DNA from: Erysipelatoclostridium sp. AM42-17
Lineage (GTDB): Bacteria > Bacillota_I > Bacilli_A > Erysipelotrichales > Coprobacillaceae
DNA length: 7,122 nucleotides
Reading direction: 5' to 3'
Assembly: GCF_003480255.1 (NCBI RefSeq)
Contig: NZ_QUIN01000039.1
Coordinates: 1-7,122 of the forward strand
Positions 1 through 5,960 of this stretch are shown piece after piece (positions within the stretch are counted from its first letter, which is position 1; every line of letters begins with the position of its first letter). The position numbers and the translations under genes were made by a program. Below the pieces are notes generated by a model. It was not told the origin of the DNA, did no database searches, and saw only the letters and a list, made by a program, of their open reading frames with translations.

Positions 1-36
1 ATCAATAAGAAAATTATGTTTTTTCTATTGATTTTT
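1..36 (+). terminator. Possible terminator hairpin at the left edge
   Basis: ATCAATA (1-7) pairs with TATTGAT (26-32). After a bulged A8, GAAAA (9-13) pairs with TTTTC (21-25), leaving a seven-base loop. A T run (32-36) follows on the plus strand, so the element could end a plus-strand transcript entering from outside the window, or act on both strands just past the GNAT remnant. The hairpin touches the window edge, so its full extent is unknown. Confidence 0.35.
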
Positions 37-369
37 CATAGTAGGTCTCCTTAGCAAATTCCAATAATTTTTTATATAAAGCAAGTCCTACTTTTTTGAT
101 CGATATTCCTCTACAACAAAGAATTTTTTTAAAATAGCATAATGCTTATCCTTCATCATTAAACCAATCGTTCCTACTACTTTATCATCAGATAAGGCAA
201 CCCAAAATTGTCCTCCATTATCACAATAACTCTGTGTTATATCAAGTAAATCAGGTTGTTCATTAAGCGATAAATTTATCTTTGCCTCTTTATTTTGAAT
301 ATTAAGAATAAGCTCAATAATCTCATGACGATACCTTTCGTTATATGTCTCTATCAACAAAATTATCAC
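14..369 (-). pseudogene. GNAT-family N-acetyltransferase, frameshifted and truncated
   Basis: This is the remnant of a GCN5-related acetyltransferase, an enzyme family that moves acetyl from acetyl-CoA to an amine; the substrate is unknown. The first 93 codons, starting at GTG 367-369, carry the family's N-terminal half: ERYRHEIIELILNIQ, then GGQFWVAL, VVGTIGLM and LKKFFVVEEYRSKK, ending at TAG 88-90. Immediately before that stop a run of six A (plus-strand T at 92-97) shifts the frame. One extra A would continue as RSKKVGLALYKKLLEFAKE, which is the acetyl-CoA-binding motif A (R-x-x-x-x-G-x-A). Even then the frame ends at 14-16 after about 118 residues, whereas such proteins usually have 150-165, so the C-terminal strands are missing. 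There is no good ribosome site before the GTG. A stronger one (AAAGGG) precedes an ATG in another frame 28 bases upstream, hinting at a further lesion at the 5' end. Confidence 0.8.
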
Positions 370-411
370 CCCATATTTTTATTGATAACTTTTTCATAAA
401 AAACATTCCCT

Positions 412-765
412 TTATTTAGTCATTTTTGCACTCATTTCTGACTTAACCCTATCATTTTTCTCTATTAAATACTTTTTAATCCTATCTTCCCTTTCATTAA
501 CACTCAAAACAAAATAATCTTGAAAAGATCGATAAGAATCACTTAAATTAATAAATTCTTCATCATTATTAATAATAAGTTTTATCCCGTGCGAAGGTTT
601 TACCTCAATATAATTGGCTGTTACTTTCATATCGTCATTTATTAACTTAATATCTTTTAAAATAGTTTTTGTACTTACATTGCATAAAGCACTTAAACTT
701 TTTGATGTAACATATTCCCCTGCTTCTTTTAAATATTTTAATATCATATAATTTCTATTATTCAT
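412..765 (-). pseudogene. N-terminal fragment of a BglG/LicR-type transcriptional regulator
   Basis: The 117-residue product looks like the beginning of a multidomain PTS-linked regulator (HTH, Mga-type HTH, PRD, EIIB/EIIA domains), normally 500-700 residues. Residues 5-45 form an HTH_11/DeoR-like winged helix (LKEAGEYVTSKSLSALCNVS, then TKTILKDIKLIN). The wing-like IEVKPSHGIKLII follows at about 53-65. Residues 80-117 resemble the start of the second HTH (RIKKYLIEKNDRVKSE), but the frame stops at TAA 412-414, before any PRD or PTS domain. No other frame downstream continues the protein, and the GNAT remnant starts only 42 bases further on, so most of the gene has been lost by deletion. The fragment could still be expressed as a small DNA-binding protein. 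I think decay is more likely. Confidence 0.7.
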
Positions 766-801
766 AACGATATTATAATATCACATATGATAAACTGTCC
801 A
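766..801 (-). promoter_or_regulatory. Promoter with palindrome before the truncated regulator
   Basis: On the minus strand TGGACA (796-801) and TATAAT (772-777) are 18 bases apart, a plausible sigma-A promoter. The -10 box lies inside a perfect 14-base palindrome GATATTATAATATC (769-782), which could be an operator. Only six bases separate the -10 box from the ATG, and there is no Shine-Dalgarno sequence. If this promoter is used, the mRNA would be nearly leaderless. Confidence 0.4.
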
Positions 802-894
802 CATCCATTTATCTCTTTGCTATTTCAAAATTACTTCGGGCAATAATAATTTAACTTTTCTTTAATGAAATTTAATATATTTGTTTAAAACATA

Positions 895-922
895 TTGACA
901 TTTACCATCTGTATACTATTAT
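895..922 (+). promoter_or_regulatory. Sigma-A promoter for the YczE-like gene
   Basis: A perfect -35 box TTGACA (895-900) is followed after 16 bases by TATTAT (917-922). A second TATTAT (920-925) lies at 19-base spacing. Transcription would start around 928-932, about 120 bases before the coding start, leaving room for the leader hairpin described separately. Confidence 0.7.
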
Positions 923-933
923 TATGAATAATA
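917..933 (+). promoter_or_regulatory. Inverted repeat over the -10 box and start site
   Basis: TATTATT (917-923) and AATAATA (927-933) form a perfect seven-base inverted repeat around ATG. It covers the -10 region and the expected transcription start, a usual place for a repressor operator. Its pure A/T content means chance is a fair alternative. Confidence 0.3.
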
Positions 934-952
934 AATAGCCTGTCTCGGCACA

Positions 953-1024
953 ATGAAGACTATAGATTTTTCTGTTTCTGAACATAACAGATTGTCTATA
1001 GTCTTTTTTATTAGAAATTACTAA
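953..1024 (+). CDS. Possible 23-codon leader peptide across the attenuator hairpin
   Basis: An ATG at 953 opens a frame that runs through both arms of the terminator hairpin and stops at TAA 1022-1024. It starts MKTIDFSVSEHN and ends VFFIRNY, 25 bases before the YczE-like gene. Its position is that of a leader peptide in ribosome-mediated attenuation, where a stalled ribosome decides whether the terminator folds. Against it, no Shine-Dalgarno sequence is visible before the ATG, and short frames are common by chance. I do not recognise the peptide. Confidence 0.25.
   Translation: MKTIDFSVSEHNRLSIVFFIRNY
956..1009 (+). terminator. Attenuator-type terminator in the leader of the YczE-like gene
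   Basis: AAGACTATAGA (956-966) pairs perfectly with TCTATAGTCTT (995-1005). After a small internal loop, TCTGTT (971-976) pairs with AACAGA (986-991), closing a nine-base loop. A run of six T (1004-1009) follows on the plus strand only. The hairpin sits between a strong promoter (895-922) and the gene it should drive (1050 onward), so it most likely stops transcription early unless relieved. The signal that relieves it is unknown, and I could not match the leader to a named riboswitch class. Confidence 0.75.
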
Positions 1025-1032
1025 ATTCAAAT

Positions 1033-1046
1033 AAAAGGAGACTATA
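1033..1046 (+). promoter_or_regulatory. Ribosome site carrying a repeat of the hairpin's 5' arm
   Basis: AAAAGGAG (1033-1040) lies nine bases before ATG 1050. Overlapping it, AGACTATA (1039-1046) repeats eight bases of the terminator's 5' arm (957-964). The terminator's 3' arm (TATAGTCT, 997-1004) could therefore pair with either copy, linking hairpin state to ribosome access. Confidence 0.5.
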
Positions 1047-1049
1047 ACA

Positions 1050-1649
1050 ATGACTAAAACAGAATGGATAAAAAAAATAACAATCATCGTGATTGGGTCA
1101 ATTACAGCAGCTTATGGTATTACCCTTGCATTGTATGCAGGATTTGGAGGCGCAACTCTTGCAGTTTTGTGGCAAGGAATTTCTAAGACATTTCATGTAA
1201 GCATAGGAATGGCAACTCTAATCGTTGCCTTAGCTATGCTTATATTCGTATTTTTCTATGACAGATCACAAATACATATCGGCACGATACTTTATCAGAT
1301 TGTATATAGCCTCTGTGTGGATATATTTGCAAAGACACATGTGTATAGTACGCATTTATGGGTGAATGCACTGATTATGTTGTCAGGAGTCATAATTTTT
1401 GCAATCGGAACAGGATTTTATGTTGCAGCCTCACTAGGGCGTGGTTCCTATGAAGCATTAACTTTTGCTCTTGCAAAGAAAAATGGCTGGCAAGTCAAAA
1501 TAGTACGAATAATACTAGATACTGCAATAGTGATTGCTGGTGTTTTATTAGGTGGAAAGGTTGGCATATGTACAATTGTAACAATCATTATCTCAGGACC
1601 AGTTATTCAGCTTACATCAATAAAAACAAAAGAAATTTTTAAAATATAA
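1050..1649 (+). CDS. YczE/YyaS/YitT-like integral membrane protein
   Basis: The 199-residue protein is mostly hydrophobic, with about five to six predicted membrane spans: roughly residues 9-32, 51-70, 75-95, 103-127, 152-168 and 170-190. It has the glycine-rich family pattern GFGGATLAVLWQGIS in the first third, GTGFYVAASLGRGSYEALTF at about 120-139, and a closing GGKVGICTIVTIIISGPVIQ. These place it in the YczE/YyaS/YitT group of bacterial membrane proteins, whose biochemical role is not established; length is normal for the group. It would act in the cytoplasmic membrane. The start is fixed by AAAAGGAG nine bases upstream. It is transcribed alone from its own promoter through an attenuator-like leader. 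By eye the gene is richer in G+C than its neighbours, which with the dedicated leader raises the possibility that gene and leader arrived together by transfer. Confidence 0.8.
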   Translation: MTKTEWIKKITIIVIGSITAAYGITLALYAGFGGATLAVLWQGISKTFHVSIGMATLIVALAMLIFVFFYDRSQIHIGTILYQIVYSLCVDIFAKTHVYSTHLWVNALIMLSGVIIFAIGTGFYVAASLGRGSYEALTFALAKKNGWQVKIVRIILDTAIVIAGVLLGGKVGICTIVTIIISGPVIQLTSIKTKEIFKI

Positions 1650-1678
1650 TCGTCAAATTATTTGTTATTGATTTTATA

Positions 1679-1754
1679 TTTGTTCTTAACAAACATCAAT
1701 TGACACTGACTTATCTCTATATTATATTGAAATTATACAATACAAACAGGAGGT
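1679..1754 (+). promoter_or_regulatory. Promoter, possible operator and ribosome site of the amidohydrolase
   Basis: TTGACA (1700-1705) and TATATT (1723-1728) are separated by the optimal 17 bases, and AGGAGGT (1748-1754) lies six bases before ATG 1761. Just upstream of the -35 box, TTTGTT (1679-1684) and AACAAA (1688-1693) form a small inverted repeat that could bind a regulator. No terminator is visible after the YczE-like gene, so some read-through is possible. Confidence 0.7.
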
Positions 1755-1760
1755 CCTTAA

Positions 1761-3041
1761 ATGTCACTTATTGCTTATAAAAATGCTAACATTTTAGATG
1801 GTACAAAAAATATGATGTTACAAGAAAATAAAACTATTCTTGTAGAAGATAATATTATTAAAGAAATCATAAATAATGAAGATATTCCAAATAATACAAA
1901 GATAATTGATTTGAGTGGTCGATATGTTCTTCCCGGTCTTATTAATTTACATTGTCATTTGCCAGGTAGTGGTAAACCAACAAATGTTTCTAAAACAAAT
2001 TCTAATCAATCTATTAACAAACTATTAGCTAATCCACTAGGTAGATATATTATTAAAAAGTTATGTTATAACTATGCAAAAATGGAATTATTGAGTGGTG
2101 TAACGACTATGAGAACTGTGGGTGGTTTAGATACAATTGATTCCCAAATTCGTGATGAAATCAATTCAGGTAAAATTATTGGTCCCCATATTTTAGCCGC
2201 CAATAAAGCCATTTCTGTTCCCGGTGGACATATGGCAGGTCTTTTAGCATATAGCGCCACTTCCAGCGATGAAGCAAGATTATATGTAGATAAGATTGCC
2301 CAAGCAAAACCTGATCTAATTAAATTAATGATTACTGGTGGTGTTCTTGATGCTGATGAAACCGGTGTGCCTGGTGCTATGAAAATGACAGAATCACAAA
2401 TTGAAGCAGCTTGTAAAAGAGCGCATGAACTTGGATTTTATGTAGCAGCACATGTTGAATCAAGCGAAGGAGTAAAAGCCGCCCTTGTTAATGGAGTTGA
2501 TACAATTGAACATGGAGCCACTTTAGATGATGAACTGATTCATCTTTTTAAAGAAAAAAAGGCAAAACTTATCTGTACCATTTCACCTGCTATTCCTATG
2601 AAACTATTGGATTCAAATATGATGCCTGATGAAAGATATCAAATTAATGGTACAATTGTATGTGATGGTATTATTTCAGCAGCTAAAACTGCTCTAGAAA
2701 ATGGTATTCCTGTAGGTCTAGGAAATGATGTTGGATGTCCTTATGTTACACATTATGACTTTTGGCGCGAATTAGTCTATTTTAATAAATATGTTGGCGC
2801 AAGCACTAAAGAAACGCTTCATATCGCAACTCAAGGAAATGCTAAGATTGTTGGTTTGGACAATACCCTTGGAACGATTGAACCAGGAAAACAAGCAGAT
2901 ATGATCGTTTTAGATAAAAACCCTTTACTTAATCTTAAGTACCTTAAAAATGTTTCTATGGTTATAAAAGATGGAAAAACAGTTAAAGGAAAACTAAAAA
3001 AGAATAAAGAGATTGATCAATTGTTAGATAGTATTATTTAA
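1761..3041 (+). CDS. Metal-dependent amidohydrolase (imidazolonepropionase/prolidase-like)
   Basis: The 426-residue cytoplasmic enzyme belongs to the amidohydrolase superfamily, close to the imidazolonepropionase-related and Zn-dependent Xaa-Pro-dipeptidase-like group. The expected metal site is complete: H64 and H66 (GLINLHCH), K188 as probable carboxylated bridging lysine (DLIKLMITGG), H231 (VAAHVESSEG), H251 (TIEHGATLDD) and D323 (GLGNDVGCP). Residues 1-58 and about 370-415 form the small beta-sandwich typical of the family (LDGT, VLPGLIN, then GTIEPGKQADMIVLD), with the TIM barrel between. Length is normal. The true substrate cannot be read from the sequence; cyclic amides and N-acyl or prolyl dipeptides are the known range of relatives. 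It has its own strong promoter and terminator and no pathway partner in the window, so the neighbours give no clue to its job. Confidence 0.88.
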   Translation: MSLIAYKNANILDGTKNMMLQENKTILVEDNIIKEIINNEDIPNNTKIIDLSGRYVLPGLINLHCHLPGSGKPTNVSKTNSNQSINKLLANPLGRYIIKKLCYNYAKMELLSGVTTMRTVGGLDTIDSQIRDEINSGKIIGPHILAANKAISVPGGHMAGLLAYSATSSDEARLYVDKIAQAKPDLIKLMITGGVLDADETGVPGAMKMTESQIEAACKRAHELGFYVAAHVESSEGVKAALVNGVDTIEHGATLDDELIHLFKEKKAKLICTISPAIPMKLLDSNMMPDERYQINGTIVCDGIISAAKTALENGIPVGLGNDVGCPYVTHYDFWRELVYFNKYVGASTKETLHIATQGNAKIVGLDNTLGTIEPGKQADMIVLDKNPLLNLKYLKNVSMVIKDGKTVKGKLKKNKEIDQLLDSII

Positions 3042-3047
3042 CAAACT

Positions 3048-3086
3048 AAAAAGAAGTATTATAAGTGAAAATAAATACTTCTTTTT
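3048..3086. terminator. Bidirectional terminator between convergent genes
   Basis: AAAAAGAAGTATT (3048-3060) pairs perfectly over 13 bases with AATACTTCTTTTT (3074-3086) around a 13-base loop. The A-rich and T-rich ends supply a U tract in both directions. It serves the amidohydrolase (ending 3041) and rarA (ending 3089). Confidence 0.85.
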
Positions 3087-3088
3087 TA

Positions 3089-4411
3089 TTACCTCGTTTT
3101 TAAATTATTATTCAAATAATCTAAAAACGTTTGGATTATTTTTTCATTACCCATTTGTGATAAATCAAAATAATGTCTTTGTGATAACTGCTCTGGCATA
3201 CATTTCTTTCCAGAATAATGATAAGGAAATGCATGGATATTATCCATACCTACTCCTCTTCCTAATTTATGAGCATTTTTATAACTTGCATCTTGTAAAA
3301 AAGGGGGAATGGGTACATCAGTTGAGTTTTGAGCATCATCCATAGCCATACTTATTCCTTTGGAAACTGTGTCAGACTTAGGAGAGCAACATACATATAA
3401 AGCAGCATGCGCTAATATTTTTGCTGATTCAGGCATTCCAATTCTTTCTATAGCTAAAAGTGCACTTGTAGCTACATTAAGTGCTTGTGAATTAGCAAGA
3501 CCAATATCTTCACTGGCACATACACAAATTCTTCTAGCAATATATTTAATATCTTCTCCCGCTATAAGCATTCTAGCTAAATAATATAATGTAGCATCAG
3601 GATCAGTATGTTTCATAGATTCAATAAAAGCAGAAATAGCATCATAATGATGATCACCATCTTTATCATATTTTATCGCTTTTTTTTGAATACATTCTTC
3701 TGCTACAGCAAGTGTAATGTGAATATTGCCAGCTTTATTTTTATCTGTTGTCAAATAAGCTATCTCTAAAGCATTAAGAACACTTCTGGCATCACCACTA
3801 GCCATATCTGCAAGAAACATCTTTGCTTCTTCATCTATCATGATACTTTCATTTCCAAGACCTCGCTTTTGATCACTGAGCACCCGCTCAATTAAAGTGA
3901 TTAAATCTTGTTTTTCTAATGGTTTTAATTCAAATATTTGACATCTAGAAAGTAAGGCATTATTAACTTCAAAATAAGGATTTTCTGTTGTCGCTCCAAT
4001 TAAAATAACAATGCCATCTTCTACAAAAGGTAGTAAATAATCTTGCTGTGTTTTATTAAAGCGATGAATTTCATCAATGAACAAAATCGTCCCTTTATGA
4101 TAGGCACTTTGATTAAATTTAGCTTCTTCAATTATTTTTTCTACATCTTTAATACCTGCATTTGTTGCATTTAATTTGCAAAAATGAGAATTGGTTGTAT
4201 TAGCAATAACTCTTGCGATGGTTGTTTTTCCTACTCCTGGTGGACCATACAAAATAATCGATCCTAGTCTATCTGCTTTAATGGCTCGATATAATAATTT
4301 ATTTTTTCCTAATATATGCTGTTGTCCAACAATCTCATCAATATCATGAGGACGCATTCTACTAGCAAGAGGCAACTTATTTGTATCATCATTCATATCA
4401 AACAAATTCAT
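3089..4411 (-). CDS. rarA: RarA/MgsA AAA+ ATPase, replication-associated recombination protein A
   Basis: The 440-residue protein is a close match to RarA (MgsA), a tetrameric AAA+ ATPase related to clamp loaders and RuvB that acts at stalled replication forks. Walker A is GPPGVGKT (56-63), Walker B ILFIDEIHRF (D113/E114), sensor 1 GATTENP (139-145), and the arginine finger is in LLSRCQ (R156). The N-terminal PLASRMRPHDIDEIVGQ is characteristic. The C-terminal oligomerisation domain is recognisable by ARRICVCASEDIGLA at about 291-305, PPFLQDASYKNAHKLGRGVG and YHYSGKKCMPEQL. Length is close to that of other RarA proteins. The start is supported by GAGGAGAT about nine bases upstream. It lies 29 bases after the ATC-hydrolase-family gene, so it is probably the last gene of the same transcript. 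No functional link to the metabolic genes is implied. Confidence 0.95.
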   Translation of the reverse strand: MNLFDMNDDTNKLPLASRMRPHDIDEIVGQQHILGKNKLLYRAIKADRLGSIILYGPPGVGKTTIARVIANTTNSHFCKLNATNAGIKDVEKIIEEAKFNQSAYHKGTILFIDEIHRFNKTQQDYLLPFVEDGIVILIGATTENPYFEVNNALLSRCQIFELKPLEKQDLITLIERVLSDQKRGLGNESIMIDEEAKMFLADMASGDARSVLNALEIAYLTTDKNKAGNIHITLAVAEECIQKKAIKYDKDGDHHYDAISAFIESMKHTDPDATLYYLARMLIAGEDIKYIARRICVCASEDIGLANSQALNVATSALLAIERIGMPESAKILAHAALYVCCSPKSDTVSKGISMAMDDAQNSTDVPIPPFLQDASYKNAHKLGRGVGMDNIHAFPYHYSGKKCMPEQLSQRHYFDLSQMGNEKIIQTFLDYLNNNLKTR

Positions 4412-4440
4412 TTTTATTCTATCTCCTCTATTTTAACTAC

Positions 4441-5070
4441 TTATTTTTTTATCTTTGTCACATGAAAATCACAACAGTTATCTCCTTGTGCCAAAGTCTT
4501 TGTACGATGTAATTGACCACCTTCATTTTTATAATTTCTTTCATCCATGTTGCATAAACAAGGAACAAATTCAAAACAATTTTCTCTTTTCCCTAATTTA
4601 CAAATACCACATTTTGTATAAGTATTATAGAATTCATCAATTCCTTTTTCATAATGAAATTTCCAGTCAAGTTCATATTTTAGTGTTTGACCGGCTATGC
4701 TTTCTTTGACTTTCTTGTCTTGTACCTTATCTGTAAATAATGTGCATTTTTTATTTTTATGAGCATTTACCATAAAAGATGACTCAAAAACTGCATCAAC
4801 CATCTTATTAACAACGTCGGGATTAATTTTATCAGGTCTAGCTTTATGTAAAGAAAAAACAAAAGCAGCTATATAAAGATTCATTTCTAATGAGCTACCA
4901 CCTATATCCGGTGTTCTTAAAAGCATTTCTTTATATTCTTTTTTTACTGCTTTTTTATATTTTTTCATATCCATTTCAGGATAAATGATTGCAAGCCTAG
5001 CCAAAGCTGGTTTAAAACATAATAACTCTACTGCTTTTGCATAAATTCCATATTTTAACACTTTTATCAC
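4441..5070 (-). CDS. L-2-amino-thiazoline-4-carboxylic acid (ATC) hydrolase family protein
   Basis: The 209-residue soluble protein matches the ATC hydrolase family, named after a Pseudomonas enzyme that opens L-ATC to N-carbamoyl-L-cysteine on the way to cysteine. Most Firmicute members are uncharacterised, so the reaction here is inferred from the name only. The N-terminal half (1-110) looks helical and poorly conserved. The C-terminal half has the family signature: YTKCGICKLGKRENC (151-165), FVPCLCNMDE (168-177), then LHRTKTLAQGDNCCDFHV (187-204). Cysteines 154, 157, 165, 171, 173, 199 and 200 are conspicuous. It starts at GTG 5068-5070, overlapping the kinase stop as GTGA. A second GTG at codon 4 (5059-5061) is better spaced from the possible ribosome site AGGTGAT and may be the true start. 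A decayed relative lies on the other side of the kinase. Confidence 0.8.
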   Translation of the reverse strand: MIKVLKYGIYAKAVELLCFKPALARLAIIYPEMDMKKYKKAVKKEYKEMLLRTPDIGGSSLEMNLYIAAFVFSLHKARPDKINPDVVNKMVDAVFESSFMVNAHKNKKCTLFTDKVQDKKVKESIAGQTLKYELDWKFHYEKGIDEFYNTYTKCGICKLGKRENCFEFVPCLCNMDERNYKNEGGQLHRTKTLAQGDNCCDFHVTKIKK

Positions 5071-5942
5071 CTACTTACTTCTTCATAATGAGGGATTGAG
5101 TCTGTTGCCCCAAATCTTGTAACCGCAATAGCACTGGCTTTAGTAGCTAATTGTAATGTATCTAGTAAAGGCATGTTTTCTACAATCCCTCTAACAAAGT
5201 AACCAATATAAGTATCTCCGGCACCTGTTGTATCAACAGCCTCCACACTCATCGCTTTTACTTTTATATCATCTTTGTCTGTTAAAACTCTGCTTCCTTC
5301 TTTTCCCATAGTAAAAAGAATATGCGTACAAGGATATTTTTGTTTTAAGGCTTTAAGAATTGTTTCTTCATTTTCTTCACCACTTAAAGCAGCTCCTTCA
5401 GTTTCATTAACAATTAACCAAGTCACTTTATCAATTGGATAGTTTAGAATTTCATCATCATATGGTGCTGCATTAAAAAAGATTTTCATTCCTTTTTCAT
5501 AACTATGTTCAATAATGTAAGGAACATTATTGATTTCATTTTGTAATACAATTATATCGTCTTTTGAAAAACGAGATAAAACTTCATCTATATATTCATA
5601 TGAGATAGCTTTATTAGTACCACCATACAAAAGAATATGATTTTGTCCACTTTGATCCACTTCTATAATAGCGTGTCCTGTAGGTTTATCTGAGATTTTC
5701 AAATAATCAATATGAACTTTCTTTTCATCAAGCGTTTCTTTAAGCAAACTTCCATCATGACCTATCATTCCCGCAAAATAAGTTTCATTTCCCGCTAGTG
5801 CCATCGCAATAGCCTGATTAACACCCTTTCCACCACACTTTATAGCATAGTCAAGACAACTTTGTGTTTCTCCTGGCGCTGTAAAGTGATCTACTTTATA
5901 TACATGATCCAAATTAGCGGATCCAAAACATAATACTTTCAT
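5067..5942 (-). CDS. rbsK: PfkB-family carbohydrate kinase, ribokinase-like
   Basis: This 291-residue cytosolic kinase of the PfkB family is most like ribokinase, which phosphorylates D-ribose at O5 with ATP. Visible motifs are the N-terminal GSANLDHVY (7-15), the sugar-binding glycine signature CGGKGVNQA (36-44), LQNEI (133-137), NETE (179-182) and the catalytic/anion-hole motif DTTGAGD (237-243) with D243 as base. Length is slightly under the usual 300-310. The start chosen is ATG 5940-5942, because GGAGGT (5947-5952) lies directly before it. An in-frame ATG five codons earlier would bury that ribosome site inside the gene. It follows the decayed ATC-hydrolase copy by 18 bases and overlaps the intact copy by four, suggesting translational coupling. 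No ribose transporter or isomerase is present, so another sugar or nucleoside is possible. The gene symbol is by similarity only. Confidence 0.85.
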   Translation of the reverse strand: MKVLCFGSANLDHVYKVDHFTAPGETQSCLDYAIKCGGKGVNQAIAMALAGNETYFAGMIGHDGSLLKETLDEKKVHIDYLKISDKPTGHAIIEVDQSGQNHILLYGGTNKAISYEYIDEVLSRFSKDDIIVLQNEINNVPYIIEHSYEKGMKIFFNAAPYDDEILNYPIDKVTWLIVNETEGAALSGEENEETILKALKQKYPCTHILFTMGKEGSRVLTDKDDIKVKAMSVEAVDTTGAGDTYIGYFVRGIVENMPLLDTLQLATKASAIAVTRFGATDSIPHYEEVSR

Positions 5943-5960
5943 TGTTACCTCCATCATTAC

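Noticed and set aside
928..1010. Leader as a T-box or other named riboswitch
   Set aside because: The part before the terminator is only about 25 bases and lacks the T-box sequence or any aptamer core I can recognise.
902..1087. Minus-strand frame of 61 codons over the YczE leader
   Set aside because: It is antisense to the promoter and attenuator, has no ribosome site, and its product is low-complexity hydrophobic; the hairpin explains the openness.
2072..2260. Minus-strand frame inside the amidohydrolase
   Set aside because: It is antisense to a well-conserved gene with all catalytic residues; no ribosome site or family resemblance.
3157..3584. Two plus-strand frames (3157-3345 and 3360-3584) inside rarA
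   Set aside because: Both lie opposite conserved RarA C-terminal sequence and have no family resemblance.
4455..4709. Plus-strand frame opposite the ATC-hydrolase-family gene
   Set aside because: It lies opposite the conserved cysteine signature of the real gene and is rich in His/Tyr from reverse-complemented codons.
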